Positions 1 through 13,027 of a stretch of DNA of 64,000 nt are shown one piece after another. The notes below the pieces were generated by a model. That model did not search any database. It was not told the DNA's origin and was given only the letters and a program-made list of their open reading frames with translations. The DNA comes from Rattus norvegicus. Taxonomy: Eukaryota > Chordata > Mammalia > Rodentia > Muridae. The position numbers were made by a program, and so were the translations under genes. Numbering within the stretch: the stretch's first letter is position 1; every line of letters starts with the position of its first letter. Location of the stretch: positions 39,830,001 through 39,894,000 of the forward strand of contig NC_086028.1 of assembly GCF_036323735.1 (NCBI RefSeq), read 5' to 3'.

Positions 1-854
1 AGTGCTGACACAGGACAATGGAGTCTGAGGCCAATCTGGGTTGCAGAGAGAGGAGAGCCTGAGTCCAAAAGAAAGAAAAATAAGGATTCCTTGCAGTGGC
101 TGGGTTGAGCCAATAGATAAGAATGCGCATTTTGTCTCATTTCTAAGTTTAATAGGATAACATTAAAATCTAGCAAAAACAAAACAACAACAACAACAAA
201 AAAAAAAAAACCTTTGTTTCTTTGTATTTTTTACATTGGCTCTCAGCCAAAAGCTCAAGCCGTAATTTTGTTGGCCTTAACATTTAACTGAAGACCTTCC
301 AAGGTAGTATCACTGTAACACTTAGACAATACAAAATTATAAGTTCATGAGGTGTTGTATGATTTTTATTCTGGCGGGTACAGGGTTCACTTTCCATCAC
401 TGAGTTTGCATTTTCTCTCTGCAGCCCATCTCAACAATCCTGCCTCAGTCTCCCCCAGTGAGCACTGCTGGTTGGAGATTTTTGCCTTGTGCTGATGGAC
501 CACACACAGTCTGTAAGCCATTGCTATACTCGAGAGCCTGAAAGACAGGCTTGCTTCAACTTTCTCATATTACACAACCCTCATTTCAACATTAACAGGT
601 CCCATTAAATCTCCCGAGGGGGGTGGGATTGGCAGTAGTTGCAGTCGTTAGTGTGGGTGCTAAGCTTCCTCAAGGGAGCCCAGTGGGAGGTTGGCACAGC
701 AGGGGAGAGGAAGAAGAAGTCCTGTATAGAATGGGGTGACTGTGTCCACCCTCCCCAAAGTACCAACTGAGAAAGGGCTTCTGCCTAGCCTTGCCAGAGA
801 TGGAATCCCTCTGTCCCCTCCCCTTTCCTTCCTCTTTTTCACTGTCTCTGACTC

Positions 855-1000
855 TGAAATGCGGTCTCCTGAAGCCCAGGCCTTGGATGACCTTGAACTT
901 ATGATCCTTCTCCCCTTTTCCTGAGTGCTAAGGTACAGGCTGTACTCCCATACCTGGAAATAGAACCAGGACTTCATGCATGCTAGGCAATCCCCAGCCC
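855..1000 (-). mobile_element. B4/ID-B1-like SINE, antisense
   Basis: Shows gcccaggccttggatgacct, then a gtgctaaggtacagg segment and catgcatgctaggcaatc, the reverse of an ID-B1 fusion. Diverged. Confidence 0.55.
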
Positions 1001-1183
1001 TGGGAAACGTCTTCTCCCAGGCTGGTCTTGTCTGTTTGGACAACTGTGCAAACATAGTAGTAAGTTCTTCCTGTAGCAAGCAAATATTTCCTTCCTTCTT
1101 TCCACCTGTCAGTCTCAGCGTGAGGGATCTTTAAGGTCCCAAATAACAAGTCTAATCTATGTGGCAGCCCCCAAAGACAGAGT

Positions 1184-1360
1184 CTGTGGAGAGATCCACT
1201 TGCCTCTGCCTCCCTAGTGCTGGGATTAGAGATGTGCATCACCACACCTGGCTTAATTAGGTTTTTGAAACAGGGTCTCACTATGTTGCCCAGACTGGCT
1301 TTGAATTTGTAATCTTCTGACTGCTGGGGTTATAGGTGTGTGCCAGTGTTCCTAGTCACA
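1184..1360 (-). mobile_element. Two antisense B1 pieces
   Basis: The first piece is gatccacttgcctctgcctc with gtgctgggattagag. A second begins gaaacagggtctcactatgt. Both are the reverse of B1 and diverged. Confidence 0.7.
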
Positions 1361-2534
1361 GTGGTTTTGTGGTGGGTGGGAAGAGGCTGGAGGATTCTCC
1401 CATCATCTGTCTTCAGTAACATTACAGTTCACATACAAGGTTCTGTATAGATGCATCCCCTGTGTTGGAAGACACTAGAAATAACCCAATGGCCACATAA
1501 GTAGTTACACTCTTTGGTTGGAACATCAGAGCTACAGGAGCCCCAGTCTGCACTTCTCATTCTGTTTACATTTGCAAACTAAGATGATAGGAGAGAAAAC
1601 TGGTCAGGGTTACCAAGCAACCTGGTGGCAGAGACCAGCTTCACACCCAGGCCCCTGGGCGTGCACATCGACGTAGAAGCTGTTTCAGTGACAGAGGTTT
1701 TCAGCTCTCTACATCGGTGAGCTTGGCGGGTTTTCCTTTCCTGGTCCACTTGTGAGTTTATTCTCCCCGGGTGTGCTCGAATCTCTGCCCCACGTGAGGT
1801 AGCAGAACCCTGAGACTCACTGGAGGCTGTGGGGTAGGGAGGCTCCTCTCTGGGGTTACTGGTGCTTTATCTACACCAAAAGTCATGTTGAGGCTCAGCC
1901 CCCCAGGTGGTGGTATTTAGAAACGGCAGGGTCTTTAAGAGTCCCATGGGACTCCACTTTCACGGAGGGATTAATGTAGTCGCCCAGCGAGTGTTAGTAA
2001 CTAACAGACCATTAGAAAGTGAGTGTGTCTCTTCCCCTGGGTCTCTTCTCACTCTGTGACCTCTCCTCCTCCATTCTTGTGACCTCTCCTCCTCCCTTGC
2101 CCACTGTTTTTCTGTTCTTCTGCCATGCCTAAAGCAGTATGAGACCTTGAGGGAAGCCTAGCAGATACTTGAACCCCCAGAACTGTGAGTGCATCCTTAA
2201 TAAATTCCTTAGTTTCAGGTAGTTTGTTACAGCAATAGAAAGTGGACTAAGACAGGCCCTGTGCTGACTTTGCACCCTGCATTACCCTGGGGAGGCTTCA
2301 CAGATCCTTTCCTGACTTGTGCTTGGTAGGAGATTTTGTGACTTTCCCTGGATTGCTCTTGTGCTAGCATCCCCAGAGGGGAGCCCTGGGCAGAGAGACA
2401 TCCTCTTGTACTTGATGTTGAGGCAGCAATTGGAAAGCTGGCCTCTCCCCCTGAGGTAGCATTTCAGAGTCAGGCTGGTGTCTGCATGCTGGGGAGAGCT
2501 GATGAAGAAGGATGGCTTTTTTGTTTGTTTGTTT

Positions 2535-2700
2535 GTTTTTATTATTATATATAAGTATACTGTATCATCTTCACACAACAGAAGAGGGCATTGGATCTCA
2601 TTACAGATGGTTGTGAGCCACCATGTGGTTGCTGGGATTTGAACTCAGGACCTCTGGAAGAGCAGTCAGTGCTCTTAACCGTTGAGCCATCTCTCCCGCC
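2535..2700 (-). mobile_element. B2 SINE, antisense
   Basis: The plus strand reads the reverse of B2: a T/A-rich tail, ttacagatggttgtgagcc, ctcaggacctctggaagagc and ending gagccatctctcccgccc. Confidence 0.88.
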
Positions 2701-4919
2701 CAAGTGAAGGATGGGTTTTATTGATCATTTTTATTGATTATTTTTAATGTGCTTTCCCACCCTTATTTGACTGCAGATTCTTGAAGGATAGGAAGCTGAC
2801 TCTTTTCTATTTAGTCCCCACAGTATCTGGCACTGTCATCGGTAGACATTTCCAGACCAACAGGCTGTCAGGAAGGAGAGATACTTCCCGCCTTGCTACT
2901 TATTATTTATTTAGCAGGACAGGTCCTCCATCTTTTGGGGAGATCCTTCATCTGTACAACGAGGGCTTTGAGGAGACCTGTGAAGCTTCTTCACAGTAGG
3001 CTAGGATTCTGGGGGCCTCCACCGCTTTCACCTAAGTGAGAGAAGCCCGCCTTCTTCCCTTCCCCAGCTCCGTGTGGAGAGGATACACCCTCACCATCCC
3101 TCAGCAGTACTCCTCAGGGAGGGCTAGTTCTTTTACCACCTTTTAAACATGAGCAAATCTATAAAAATTTAAGAGAAAGCATAGGGCTGAGAAGGTGTGA
3201 CACTGTCCGTCCTCTCCATCATGAAGGTCACAGCTAACCCTCCTGTAATAAGATGGGTTAATAAGGGTGCAAGTGTTTATTTAGTCAGCATTTTATGTGA
3301 CATGGGAGCCTTCAGAATATGGAGGAACCCAGGGGGAACAAGAGTCAATCTTGAGCTTACATTTCCATGTCTGTAATCCCTGTAATTTGGCTGAAGCGTG
3401 GGCAGCTGTGTGGAAAGGCTGGTCACAGAGTGTGTGGTAATGGAAGCTGACTGAGCTACACCCTGCCAGCCCAGCCACTCAGATCCTTTCCGCCTGTGTG
3501 GAGCTGTCCTTTCTTTTAGGTCAGGACTAAGAAGGCAGAAGGGACACAGTGGCCATTTTGGGTTTTTGTCACAGATTAGGGGAGAAGTCTGGTTTCTGAG
3601 ACTCATTTCAGGGACAGAGGTTGGGAGGGAGGCATGGGACAAGAGAGAGTCAACAGACTGCTGTTGGGGCAGATTCTGCAGTCCTCAGGTCTCCTTTAGT
3701 TCAAAGTGCTTGGCATGCCAGAGTGTACTTTGTGCTCTACTGCACCTTGGGATATCATTTTCTGAGTCCTGATACAGCATTGTGGAGAGGAGCTACTGAG
3801 ACAAATGTAGGGTCTCTCCTGCTCCCATTCTTCTTCCTCTGAGCTGTGCTCAGACACCATTTTCCAACAGTCAGGTTGGTGGCAAGAAGAGCCCATAGGG
3901 AGAAGGTGAGCTTTCCTGATAATTCTGTCCTAGTTTCATCCCTTTTGTTGTGATGAAGGAAAGGCCCTGATGCATACAAGCTTAGAGGAGAAAGGCTTTA
4001 GCTCAACTAACAATTTTAAATTATAATCCATTTGTTGCAGGGAAGTCAAGGTGGCAGAAACCTGAAACAGTTAATTGCATCCACAGTCGAGAGCAGAAAG
4101 AAGTGAATGTGGACATGCTCACTTGATTGTTTGTGCTCAGCTTGAATTTTTTTTTTTCCCTAAAGAATGGTGTTGCCCATAGTGGGCAGTGTCTTCTCTC
4201 ATCAGTAATCTTCAATTCTCTAGACATGCCCACAGGCAAACCTGATCTAGATAATCCTTCATTGAGATTCTCTTAACAGGTGATTGTAGGTTGAGCTGAG
4301 CTCATGGTGGGAAAGAACGTGTTTTCTTTTGTTTGATGTTTTCTTATGGTCTGGAACCCTGTAAAATTGAAGCAGAATTGGATGACCCAGAGGGGATTTC
4401 ATGACTATAACCATGTCCTCTGCTGAAGGCAGAGGATAAAAAAGACACTTCAAGGAACATCTGGGTTCATGTCTCTTGATAGCTCACTGATAGGTGTGTG
4501 ATTTAACTACTGTTTGAGGTCCAAAAGATAAGCTCAGAAGAGGGTGCGGGCGAGCTCAACCAGAAGACCAGGGAAGGCTACCTGGAAGTGCATGCTTGCA
4601 TCAGCCTGCCCTGCCCAGCCAGCATCACCTCACATGGGTGCTGCTCAGGTGCCCTGGGATGAATTTAGCAATTTATGAGCAGGGCACCCTGTGGGAAGGT
4701 GGGGAGGCAGAGGGCGAGCAGGCCCAGCCTGCCTGTGGACTTCGTGCCTCTCGCATTCTCCTTGATTGATACTGGGCACTCTAGTCAGGACTCACTCCAT
4801 AGTACATCCGTCACCGGGAGCAGCTGTGACAATGTCTGCCTCTGTGTCTGAGCCTGCCCCACAGTTGGAGCTGAAGGCCCCATCTACTGGAGATCTTAGC
4901 ACTGCCTCTGTCCCCCCAG

Positions 4920-5064
4920 CTACCATGTCCACACAGAGGCTTCGGAACGAAGACTATCATGACTACAGTTCCACTGACGTGAGCCCCGAGGAGAGCCCAT
5001 CTGAAGGCCTCGGGAGCTTCTCCCCCGGCTCCTACCAGCGCTTAGGAGAGAACAGTAGCATGAC
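4920..5064 (+). CDS. Slc36a1: Slc36a1 first coding exon (residues 1-47)
   Basis: The polypyrimidine acceptor ending in CAG at 4917-4919 places the ATG five bases into the exon, at 4925. The donor gtgagt follows 5064 and splits the codon for Thr47. The segment encodes the acidic, serine-rich cytosolic N-terminus that precedes helix 1. The frame stays open upstream of the acceptor, so an alternative longer start cannot be excluded from sequence alone. Confidence 0.93.
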
Positions 5065-8000
5065 GTGAGTACTTCTGACCCCCTGCCACGGAGTGGGCTT
5101 TTCTGTCCCCAAGTCTCCATGGAGCAACTGGTGCTTCCGCCTCCCCATTTTACATACTCCCTGCTTGACAGAGGAAAGTAGGCTATCCACGGCAGTGCCA
5201 GCAAGGGACTCTGCCCTCCCTAGTCATTGCTTATTTTTTTGTTAGTTCCTGAAGGCTGGTGGCCAGGAAGAGCTTGGACTTAAAAGCTTCATGTGGCATA
5301 ATGTCTTGGGCCAGAACCAATTGTCGGATGCCTCCTGGCCCCATTAGCTCCTCCTTGGCAGAGCCTCCTGGGACTCCTATCCCGGCACCTGGATGAAGAA
5401 ATGTCGGAAGGGAGGGGCAGCTGTATTTAAGAACCCTTAAGAGTTGGTAGGAGTGAGATCCACTTTCCTTAAGGGGGCTGCAGCTTGTACATGGCAGCTG
5501 AAACCCCAGTCTCATCTGGGCCGTGTTTGATCCACTTTGGTTCCAAGTTTCTCCCAATGTAAGGACCAGTTGAAAAGCCCAGTGGAAAACTGAGCTGGCT
5601 GTGTGAGGTTCACTCCTTGAGATGAAACCTTCAGAGGGAGGGGCTCTGTTCTGAGTTTCCCAGCATGCCCCTGTCCTTGGCAGTCCTATCATTTATCCCC
5701 AATCTCAGCTGTCATGCTTCTAGTGTCCTTTGTGAGACTTACTGAGGGTGACTGTGTGTCTTGGTGTAAGGCCTCATGCCTCCACTCTCCTTGGCAGCCC
5801 AAGGGGACTGTGGAAACTCAAGAGGACTTTTGGGGGATGTACCCTCTGCCTGTACTTCCTCCTGGGAGGGATGTTTTCCCCTGTGAATTGAGGTGGGCAT
5901 AGAAAATGGTGGCTCATGGCTGGCTTCTTGCTACCATTAGCACAAAGATTCTGGCTTTTTAGCTTGTGTCCCGTACAGCCTACTGTTAAAGATCCCAACT
6001 TACTTGCAAATTCAGCTGGTAGAAAAGATTACTTATTGTGGGACAGCTGGAGACAGCCAGGGCACCCTTTCTGTCTTCCCTCTGACTTCGTCTGTCCCAT
6101 CAGTGTGGAGAAGGTCTCTTGAGGGCTTATGAAATACTTCTTCCACTCATCAACGTGTTTGCACAGTGCTTTCTGTGCACAGTCTAAATTTTCACTTTTG
6201 TAGAGACTTCTCTGAAAGTCAAGTCCTGCTAACTAGTCAAGACCAGAATGGCTGCTCTAGGTCAGCCATCCAAGGATATGTGCCTGGGCTGTCCTCAAGC
6301 TCACCTTTATCAGGCTCCCTGGTTTCTTGCAAATCAAGCCAAGTGGACAGTTCCTTCTTTCGGCTTGTATTAGGACATTCCCCAAGATACAGGGCAAAGT
6401 GTTCACTTGGGTCTTAGAGTATTGGTCACTCCAGTCCGGGGACAGGATCCACCCAGGCAATTAGACAGGAAACATGCCAGGTGGACCAATGCTGATTGAG
6501 GACCCTTATTGATCTTGAAGGTGGTGTGAGGGACATGATTTGAAGCCTTTATCCTTCCTGTTATCTACTTTATTAAGGAGCAAAGTACCTTGGAAGAGCT
6601 GCTTAAAACCACACCCGACTATTCTAGAAGTTAAAGGCTCAGTTAAAAGCCCAAAATAGTGAGTGCAAATAGGAACTTTAGACATTTCTGTGACAGAGTA
6701 ATAGTGATTTTCACCTAACAACGGTGCCGTGGAGCCGTTGAGAGCATTGATGGCAGTTTCTGTTAATACTGGAGGGCAGTTTGCACACAGTAGGGCCATT
6801 TATACTATAGGGCACATTTTCTTTCTGGTTGCCCTGTTGAGTAGTTAGGAACTACTCTATCCCAGCTCAGCAGCTTCCGGCGTTTGCTGCCTTGGAACAG
6901 CCAAATACGAACTGCAGAGCTTCTGGGGTGCCAACACCATGTCCCTTCCTCAAAGTGCCCAGATGCCATTTGCCTTTCGATCTCTTCACAAGTGCACAAG
7001 GATGCAGGGCAGTGTGCGTCTGCAGCTTCCTCCCCTCATGCTACTTCCCCCCTTGCCCCCATTGTCCTAGATACGTATGAGCAGAATGAAAAGGCCAGGG
7101 TTTTTTGTTTTTTTGTTTTGTTTTGTTAGTTGACTGCAGCTCTGGTGGCAGAGTTCTTGCCTAGCATGCACTGTGCCCTGGTCTCATTCCCAGAAACACA
7201 TAAACTCAGTGAGGTGGCACACAGGAGGCGGTGGCAGGAGGATCAGAAGTCTCAAGGTCATCCTGGACTACATAGGGAGCTCAAGAACAGCCTGGGATGC
7301 GTGAGACCCTGTCTCCAATGACCAAAGAAGTCCTCGATAAGAGAGAGATCATTAATTCTCACTAAGCTGCAACCTTTAGCACAGGGCTCTTAGTAGTCTA
7401 ATTAAAAAATACCAGATACCAGTTGTCAACTGAACCAACTGGGGTTTTTGTTCTTTTTCTCCCCACCCCCCATAGAAATGGTTTATTTTACTATAAAGAA
7501 CAACCAGCTAACTAGGTTTTTCAGACCCAAGTATTTAGCATCTCCCTTGAAAATGAAATGAACCCATTAACTCAAGGAAAAAAACCCCACTAGCCATGTT
7601 CTTGTGGCTCCCATGAACTGTGAGCTTTCAAGCAAAATTAGAAAGAAAACCCCAGGGGCTGGGGATTTAGCTCAGTGGTAGAGCGCTTACCTAGGAAGCG
7701 CAAGGCCCTGGGTTCAGTCCCCAGCTCCGGAAAAAAAAGAACCAAAAAAAAAAAAAAAGAAAGAAAGAAAGAAAGAAAGAAAGAAAACCCCCAAAACAAA
7801 CAAACAAACAATCAGACCAAAAATCAAGCACAGCGGGTAAGTCACCCGTGTATCAGGCCAGCATTGTGTGCCCACTCCCCATGGGGTCAAGGGGAACCTT
7901 CAGGAGCGAGGTTTTGAGCTTATACAAGGAAACAGGTGAGCCTGTGCCTCAGGAGCCGGGAACCTCCACATGTGTTAGGAGATCGTGCATGATGGAAGGG

Positions 8001-11000
8001 CTCCAGCAGACAGCAGCAGCGACAGTGGGTTAAGGACACAGACTGTGGGAGGTTCAGCTTCCACACCGCAGCTGATAAAGAACCCATGCATCTCATTTTG
8101 GAGCAGCGTCAGAAGTACTGCCATAGTTGAAGAGGCGTTAAAATGTCCCTTCCTTTTCCGGCTGCACATCTAGGGAGAGCACAGTCTCTCCTAGACTTCT
8201 ACCAAAGCAACACGACATACAGAGATTGAAACAGACACCCAGCTGTCTTCTGTCAGAAGAGACTTTTTTAAGGAGGTATTTTAAACAGCCGTGGGGGACG
8301 TGATGCTGGAACGCTGGCTCAGTGGTTGAGAGCATTTGCTGCCCTTGCAGAGGGCCTGAGTTCTGGTCTCAACACCCACAGTGGGCTGTTCACAGCTCCC
8401 TGCAACACCAGCTTCAGGGAATCCCATACCCTTTTCTGGTATTTTAAGGCACCCTCACTCATGCACATGTGTACACACAGACATAAATTTTTTTTTTTAA
8501 ATGAAGGGCTGGAGATCTAAATGACTGCTGCTCTTCCAGAGGACCCAGACTTGGTACTGAGCATCCACACGATGGCTCAACCGTCCGTAACTCCAGTCAG
8601 TCCCAGGGAATCTGACACTCTCTTCTGATCTCTGAGGGCACTCCACTCAGACACTCATGCAGACAAAATACCCATACACATACATAAATTTAAAAAAAAT
8701 TTTTAAAGTGATACAGTGCCATTCCCGTTTTTAATTTTTTATTAAACTATTAGGTGCATTATTTTAAATTATAAATTTTAAAATATAGTTTATCTGCAGA
8801 TAGAACCTACATAAGCAAAGATACGGGGGAATCCTTAATTCATCAGAGAATAAATAAAAAAGGCCTGGGACCAAAAACTAAGAGCTACTGACAACACACA
8901 GCGAAAACTAGAAGGGCCTGGTAGGCTTCTCCCCTCTGTCTTCAGAAGCTAACCTGCACGATGGCTAGAATGTCACAGACTTGGAGGTGATACTCTGATA
9001 CCCACCTGTTATGGAGGGGACGTCATTGTGGGCAATTCTGACCTGTGGTCTAGAATCCTGATGTTTCTCAAGTTAGGGACTTTGGGATCACCTTGCCCTT
9101 GTCCCGTTACCTCACAGGACGGTTGAGCCGACAGTTCCCAGAATGGCATTCTGGGGAGGCTTCAGAGAAGTGGGAGTGTGTGGTACAGGTTTACCTTTGC
9201 ACTTAAGTGGGTTAAACATTCGTCTGACAAGATAGATTTAACAGGCCCGTTATCTCCTGGCCACCGGCTGCCTCTAACGCCTTTGGACTGTGTGGCCTCA
9301 GAGTAGTGCAAAGGAGCAAGCACATGTCTCCTGGGAGTCAAAGGCCTTTTCCTGGTGGTAGGTCCCAGAATGGCAGGTAGATACCAGGATGGCATGTTGG
9401 ATCTCCTTCCTGGTGGACCTGAGGGAAGGGCCTTTGTGGGCCGCAAGTGTTGTTGGCTTTTGACTTCTGCCAAATGCAGATTTTCATGGAAGTGCCAGTC
9501 TTGAGGGATCTTTGTGCCCAGGGCCAAGTGGTGAGTGACCGAAGGCTGAGTGTCGAGCTGTTTCCTCCTCTGTCACAGGGAAACAAAACACAAACACAGG
9601 CCACAGCTAGCGCACTTCTGTGTGATCTGGGATGAGTCTGCCTTCTCTAGAGAAGGGGGCCCTCCTGACTCACCCTTGCTGTCACCACAACCCATGGGCC
9701 TAAGGCACCGCATGGCTCGTGTGCACCTTATTCCTCAGCAGGGCCTGCTTCTCCTCACCTGTGGTGTTTATCCACCTTCCACTTCACCGGCCGGCCTCAG
9801 GTCTCTGCCCTCCACTCACCTGCCCCAACTCTTCCTGGCCCTGGCCCCGAGCCCCTCAGTCTTTTGTCTTCCTCGATATATTATGAATCTCTAGAAGCTG
9901 GCATTCATATCGGACTCACCGTGTACCCACTGTATACAGCTTAATATAGTGTTTGTTGAGTGAAAAAAATGAATGAATGAGGACCCAAGAGAGGGTTTAT
10001 GTTAAGTCACAGCATAGTGGGGCAGGCTATACAAATTCAGAGGGACACCTGCCCTTAAGGCACAGGGGGGTAACCCAGGGACCCACTAGCCCTCTATGGC
10101 CTTCTCTAGCCTGGGTCCACAGTAGCAGTTGGCATCTGTTTCTTTTAAAGTCCAATAGGAACTTTCTGTTGTTTTGAGATGGAGTAGGGGTGGGGTTTCC
10201 AGTTTTGACTGTCCATGCGTGGCCCAGTAGGAATGTCGAGTCTCTTGTATTGTGTGACTGACTGTTAGAGTGTTAGAGGACTATCTAGTGAGTCTGTCTA
10301 AAACAAACAAACAAAACAACCCCCACTAAACAAACAAACAAACAAATAAACAAACAAATAAAACAATGTGCTCCTTGGACGGGTTGGTCCCTCATCTATG
10401 AAATAAAACAGCCCAAGGTTGTCGGAAGATGAGATAAGATAATGTGCCTAGGCTCTTTGTATTGGTGCCATGTGGCTAAGCACTGGCTGGCATTGTGGTT
10501 AACCATCCCCACCTGCCTTCCTCCTCCTCAGATGGTTCCAGACCCTGATCCACCTGCTAAAAGGCAACATCGGCACCGGGCTGCTGGGGCTGCCTCTAGC
10601 AGTGAAGAATGCAGGCCTCTTGGTAAGGGTTCCAGACGTTCCTTCTTCAAACGCTGTGCATCAGGTGAACCCCGGTCAGTGACATGAGCTGACAGTCCTG
10701 CCCTCCCTCTGACTCACCCACGTAACCTGCTTGCCCAGTGTCACCATGGTTTCAGAGACATTGACCATCCCAGTGCTGACCTCGCTGATGGCCCTCAAGA
10801 TTACTTTCCCTCCCGCTTCATCCCAGAGCCTGCCAAGGACTTCTGCCCTGTGAATGCAAGACAATCTCAGAAGGAGCTTATCTTAGGTCACTGTTCTCCA
10901 CAAGATTAAGTGGCTGGACCAGTGCTAAGGTTGCATGCAGATCCAGTCTCCTGGATCTCTTCTCTCTGCTGCTGCCCTGAGCTCTGTTCCTAGAAGTTCC

Positions 11001-12981
11001 TTAACACCATTCATCTAGTCTCCTTTGGGCTCTCTCCTAACTCTGCCTTCTTCTCTCCCTTCTGTCTACAACCTAGTTGGGCCCTCTCAGCCTGCTGGTG
11101 ATTGGCATCGTGGCTGTGCACTGCATGGGCATCCTGGTGAAGTGCGCTCATCACTTGTGTCGGAGGTGAGAGCCCCGAACCACTTCCTGAGGGCTGGAGA
11201 TTGTCAGCGTGGGCCCTTCAGCAGTCTGAAAGTCGGTTGGGCAGCGCTTCTGGGCCTGTCACCCAGCTGGGGCAGGACGTTGTCCTCGGTGTTGCCTCTC
11301 CTCCTTATCACTGTTATTTTTGACCTTTTGGGGGGTTCATTGCTATCTGTTAAGTTTAAGCTGTCCAGTGGGCAGAGACCACAGTCTGTGCTTGTGGATT
11401 TTGATTCTGTGCTGTTCACTTAACACTTGTGACCCAGGGGTTGGAAGGGGCTCATTTGGTAAAATGTTTAATGTGCAGGCTTCAGCATCTGAGTTCAGAT
11501 CCCCAGTAACCAGGTTAACAAAAGAAGCTGTTGCAGAGTTGAGCTCCTGACGTCCCTGCATGGGAGAGGCAGAGGCAGGCAGGAAGGCCCTGAGGCTTCC
11601 TGGACACCCATTCTAGCACAGTAGGCAAGCTACAGTTCAGTGAGAGGTCCTATCTTGAAAAGTAAAAACGAAGAGAGTGACATCCACTCTGCCCTCTGTG
11701 TATGTGAACCTGTACACCTACGAACATGCATGCATGTGCATACACATACATATGTATACCCCACTTATGGTCCTCAGAGGTTCAGAGGTCCCCTAGGGTG
11801 GCAGGTGGAGATTGGTCCATGTCTTAGTAGCTCCATTTGTCTCTTTACTGTCATGGTCTAACCCAGACATTCTGCTTTTCCTGTATGCCCACCCTACCCC
11901 CTACCCCTCAGACTGAACAAACCCTTTCTGGACTATGGGGACACGGTGATGTATGGACTAGAATGCAGCCCCAGCACCTGGATCCGGAACCACTCCCACT
12001 GGGGAAGGTAACTGACTTCCTTGTTTCTCTTGGCCACAGCTCCCAGTGTGGGGACAGAGATGGGCAGGCGTGATGCAGGGCAGTACAAGGAGCGGAGGGT
12101 GTTGTTGGGGTTAGCACAGCAAACAGTAAGCCACAGCCTTCTTCAGGCCTCAGCTTCCTCATCTTTAATATGTGGGGCCTGACCCGAGGACCTCTGAAGG
12201 CTGTCCCAACCCTCAGAGCCTGTGGCTGCGAGTGCTCTGATACATTCAACAAACGTGTTTTATGTGGTCTCTCGTAAGCGTCACAAAATGATTCCGGCTT
12301 AGAAAAGGCATTTCCCTGATGTAAACCACTTTGTCCCCACCCTGCAGGGGCTTGTGGCCTTTGTAGGGTGGGAGATGCATGGGAAGAGGAACCGGGGACA
12401 AGACAAGAGGTCTGCAATGAAGTGCATGGTTAAGGGGCCGGAGGGTGGAGTCTTGATACCTGGGCATGGGGTAGGCAAGGGCAGGCAGTGTCCAAAGCAG
12501 GTGGGAGCTTCGGGAATTTCTCCTGACTGTTCAGGTAACTGGAGAGAAATAATTCACCTTTTTTTCCTGACTAGATGGAGAGAATTTATACTGTCAAGGG
12601 CCTGAGTCCTTATTTTGTTGTTTTGATGAAGAGGGTGCTTGCTGTCATTTATAGCTCCAGCCTATAGTGTGGTGTGTCCCTCCCTCCCTCCCTTTTTCCT
12701 CCTTTTTGGCAAAATCACCTGTTGAGGAGCAACCAGGTTGCAGAGTGCCCACCACAGTTTGGATGTTCAGTCAGTTTCTTCTTCTCCCTTCTTCCCTTCC
12801 CCCTTTCCTCTGTTCTCCCGAAGCACACCCTTCCTCATTTTCATAGGAAGAGCATTGTCTGCATGTGGTAGGAGGGCACAGTTTGAAAACAATATTAAAT
12901 TCTAGCCATAGTGCAGTAGCATGGGGTATCCTGGTTCTTCTGGAACTTTCTGTGCACATATGAACATACACATGCTCTTAC

Positions 12982-13027
<46 letters not shown>

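Larger units (their letters stand above)
1..4919. other. Upstream region, probably intron 1 or 5' flank of Slc36a1
   Basis: No supported coding exon. It holds a CAA/A-rich run (173-211), antisense B4- and B1-like SINE pieces (855-1360) and an antisense B2 (2535-2700). No CpG-rich promoter was seen. The non-coding first exon of Slc36a1 was not recognised. Confidence 0.5.
5065..10531 (+). other. Slc36a1: Slc36a1 intron after the first coding exon
   Basis: A 5.5-kb intron, GT to AG. It contains B4-like, ID and two B3-like SINEs on the plus strand, and a CAAA-rich run at 10301-10375. Nothing else was recognised between 5065 and 7080 or between 8700 and 10300. Confidence 0.85.

Noticed and set aside
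1..4919. Search for the Slc36a1 promoter or first exon
   Set aside because: No CpG-rich region or convincing donor was seen, so none is claimed.
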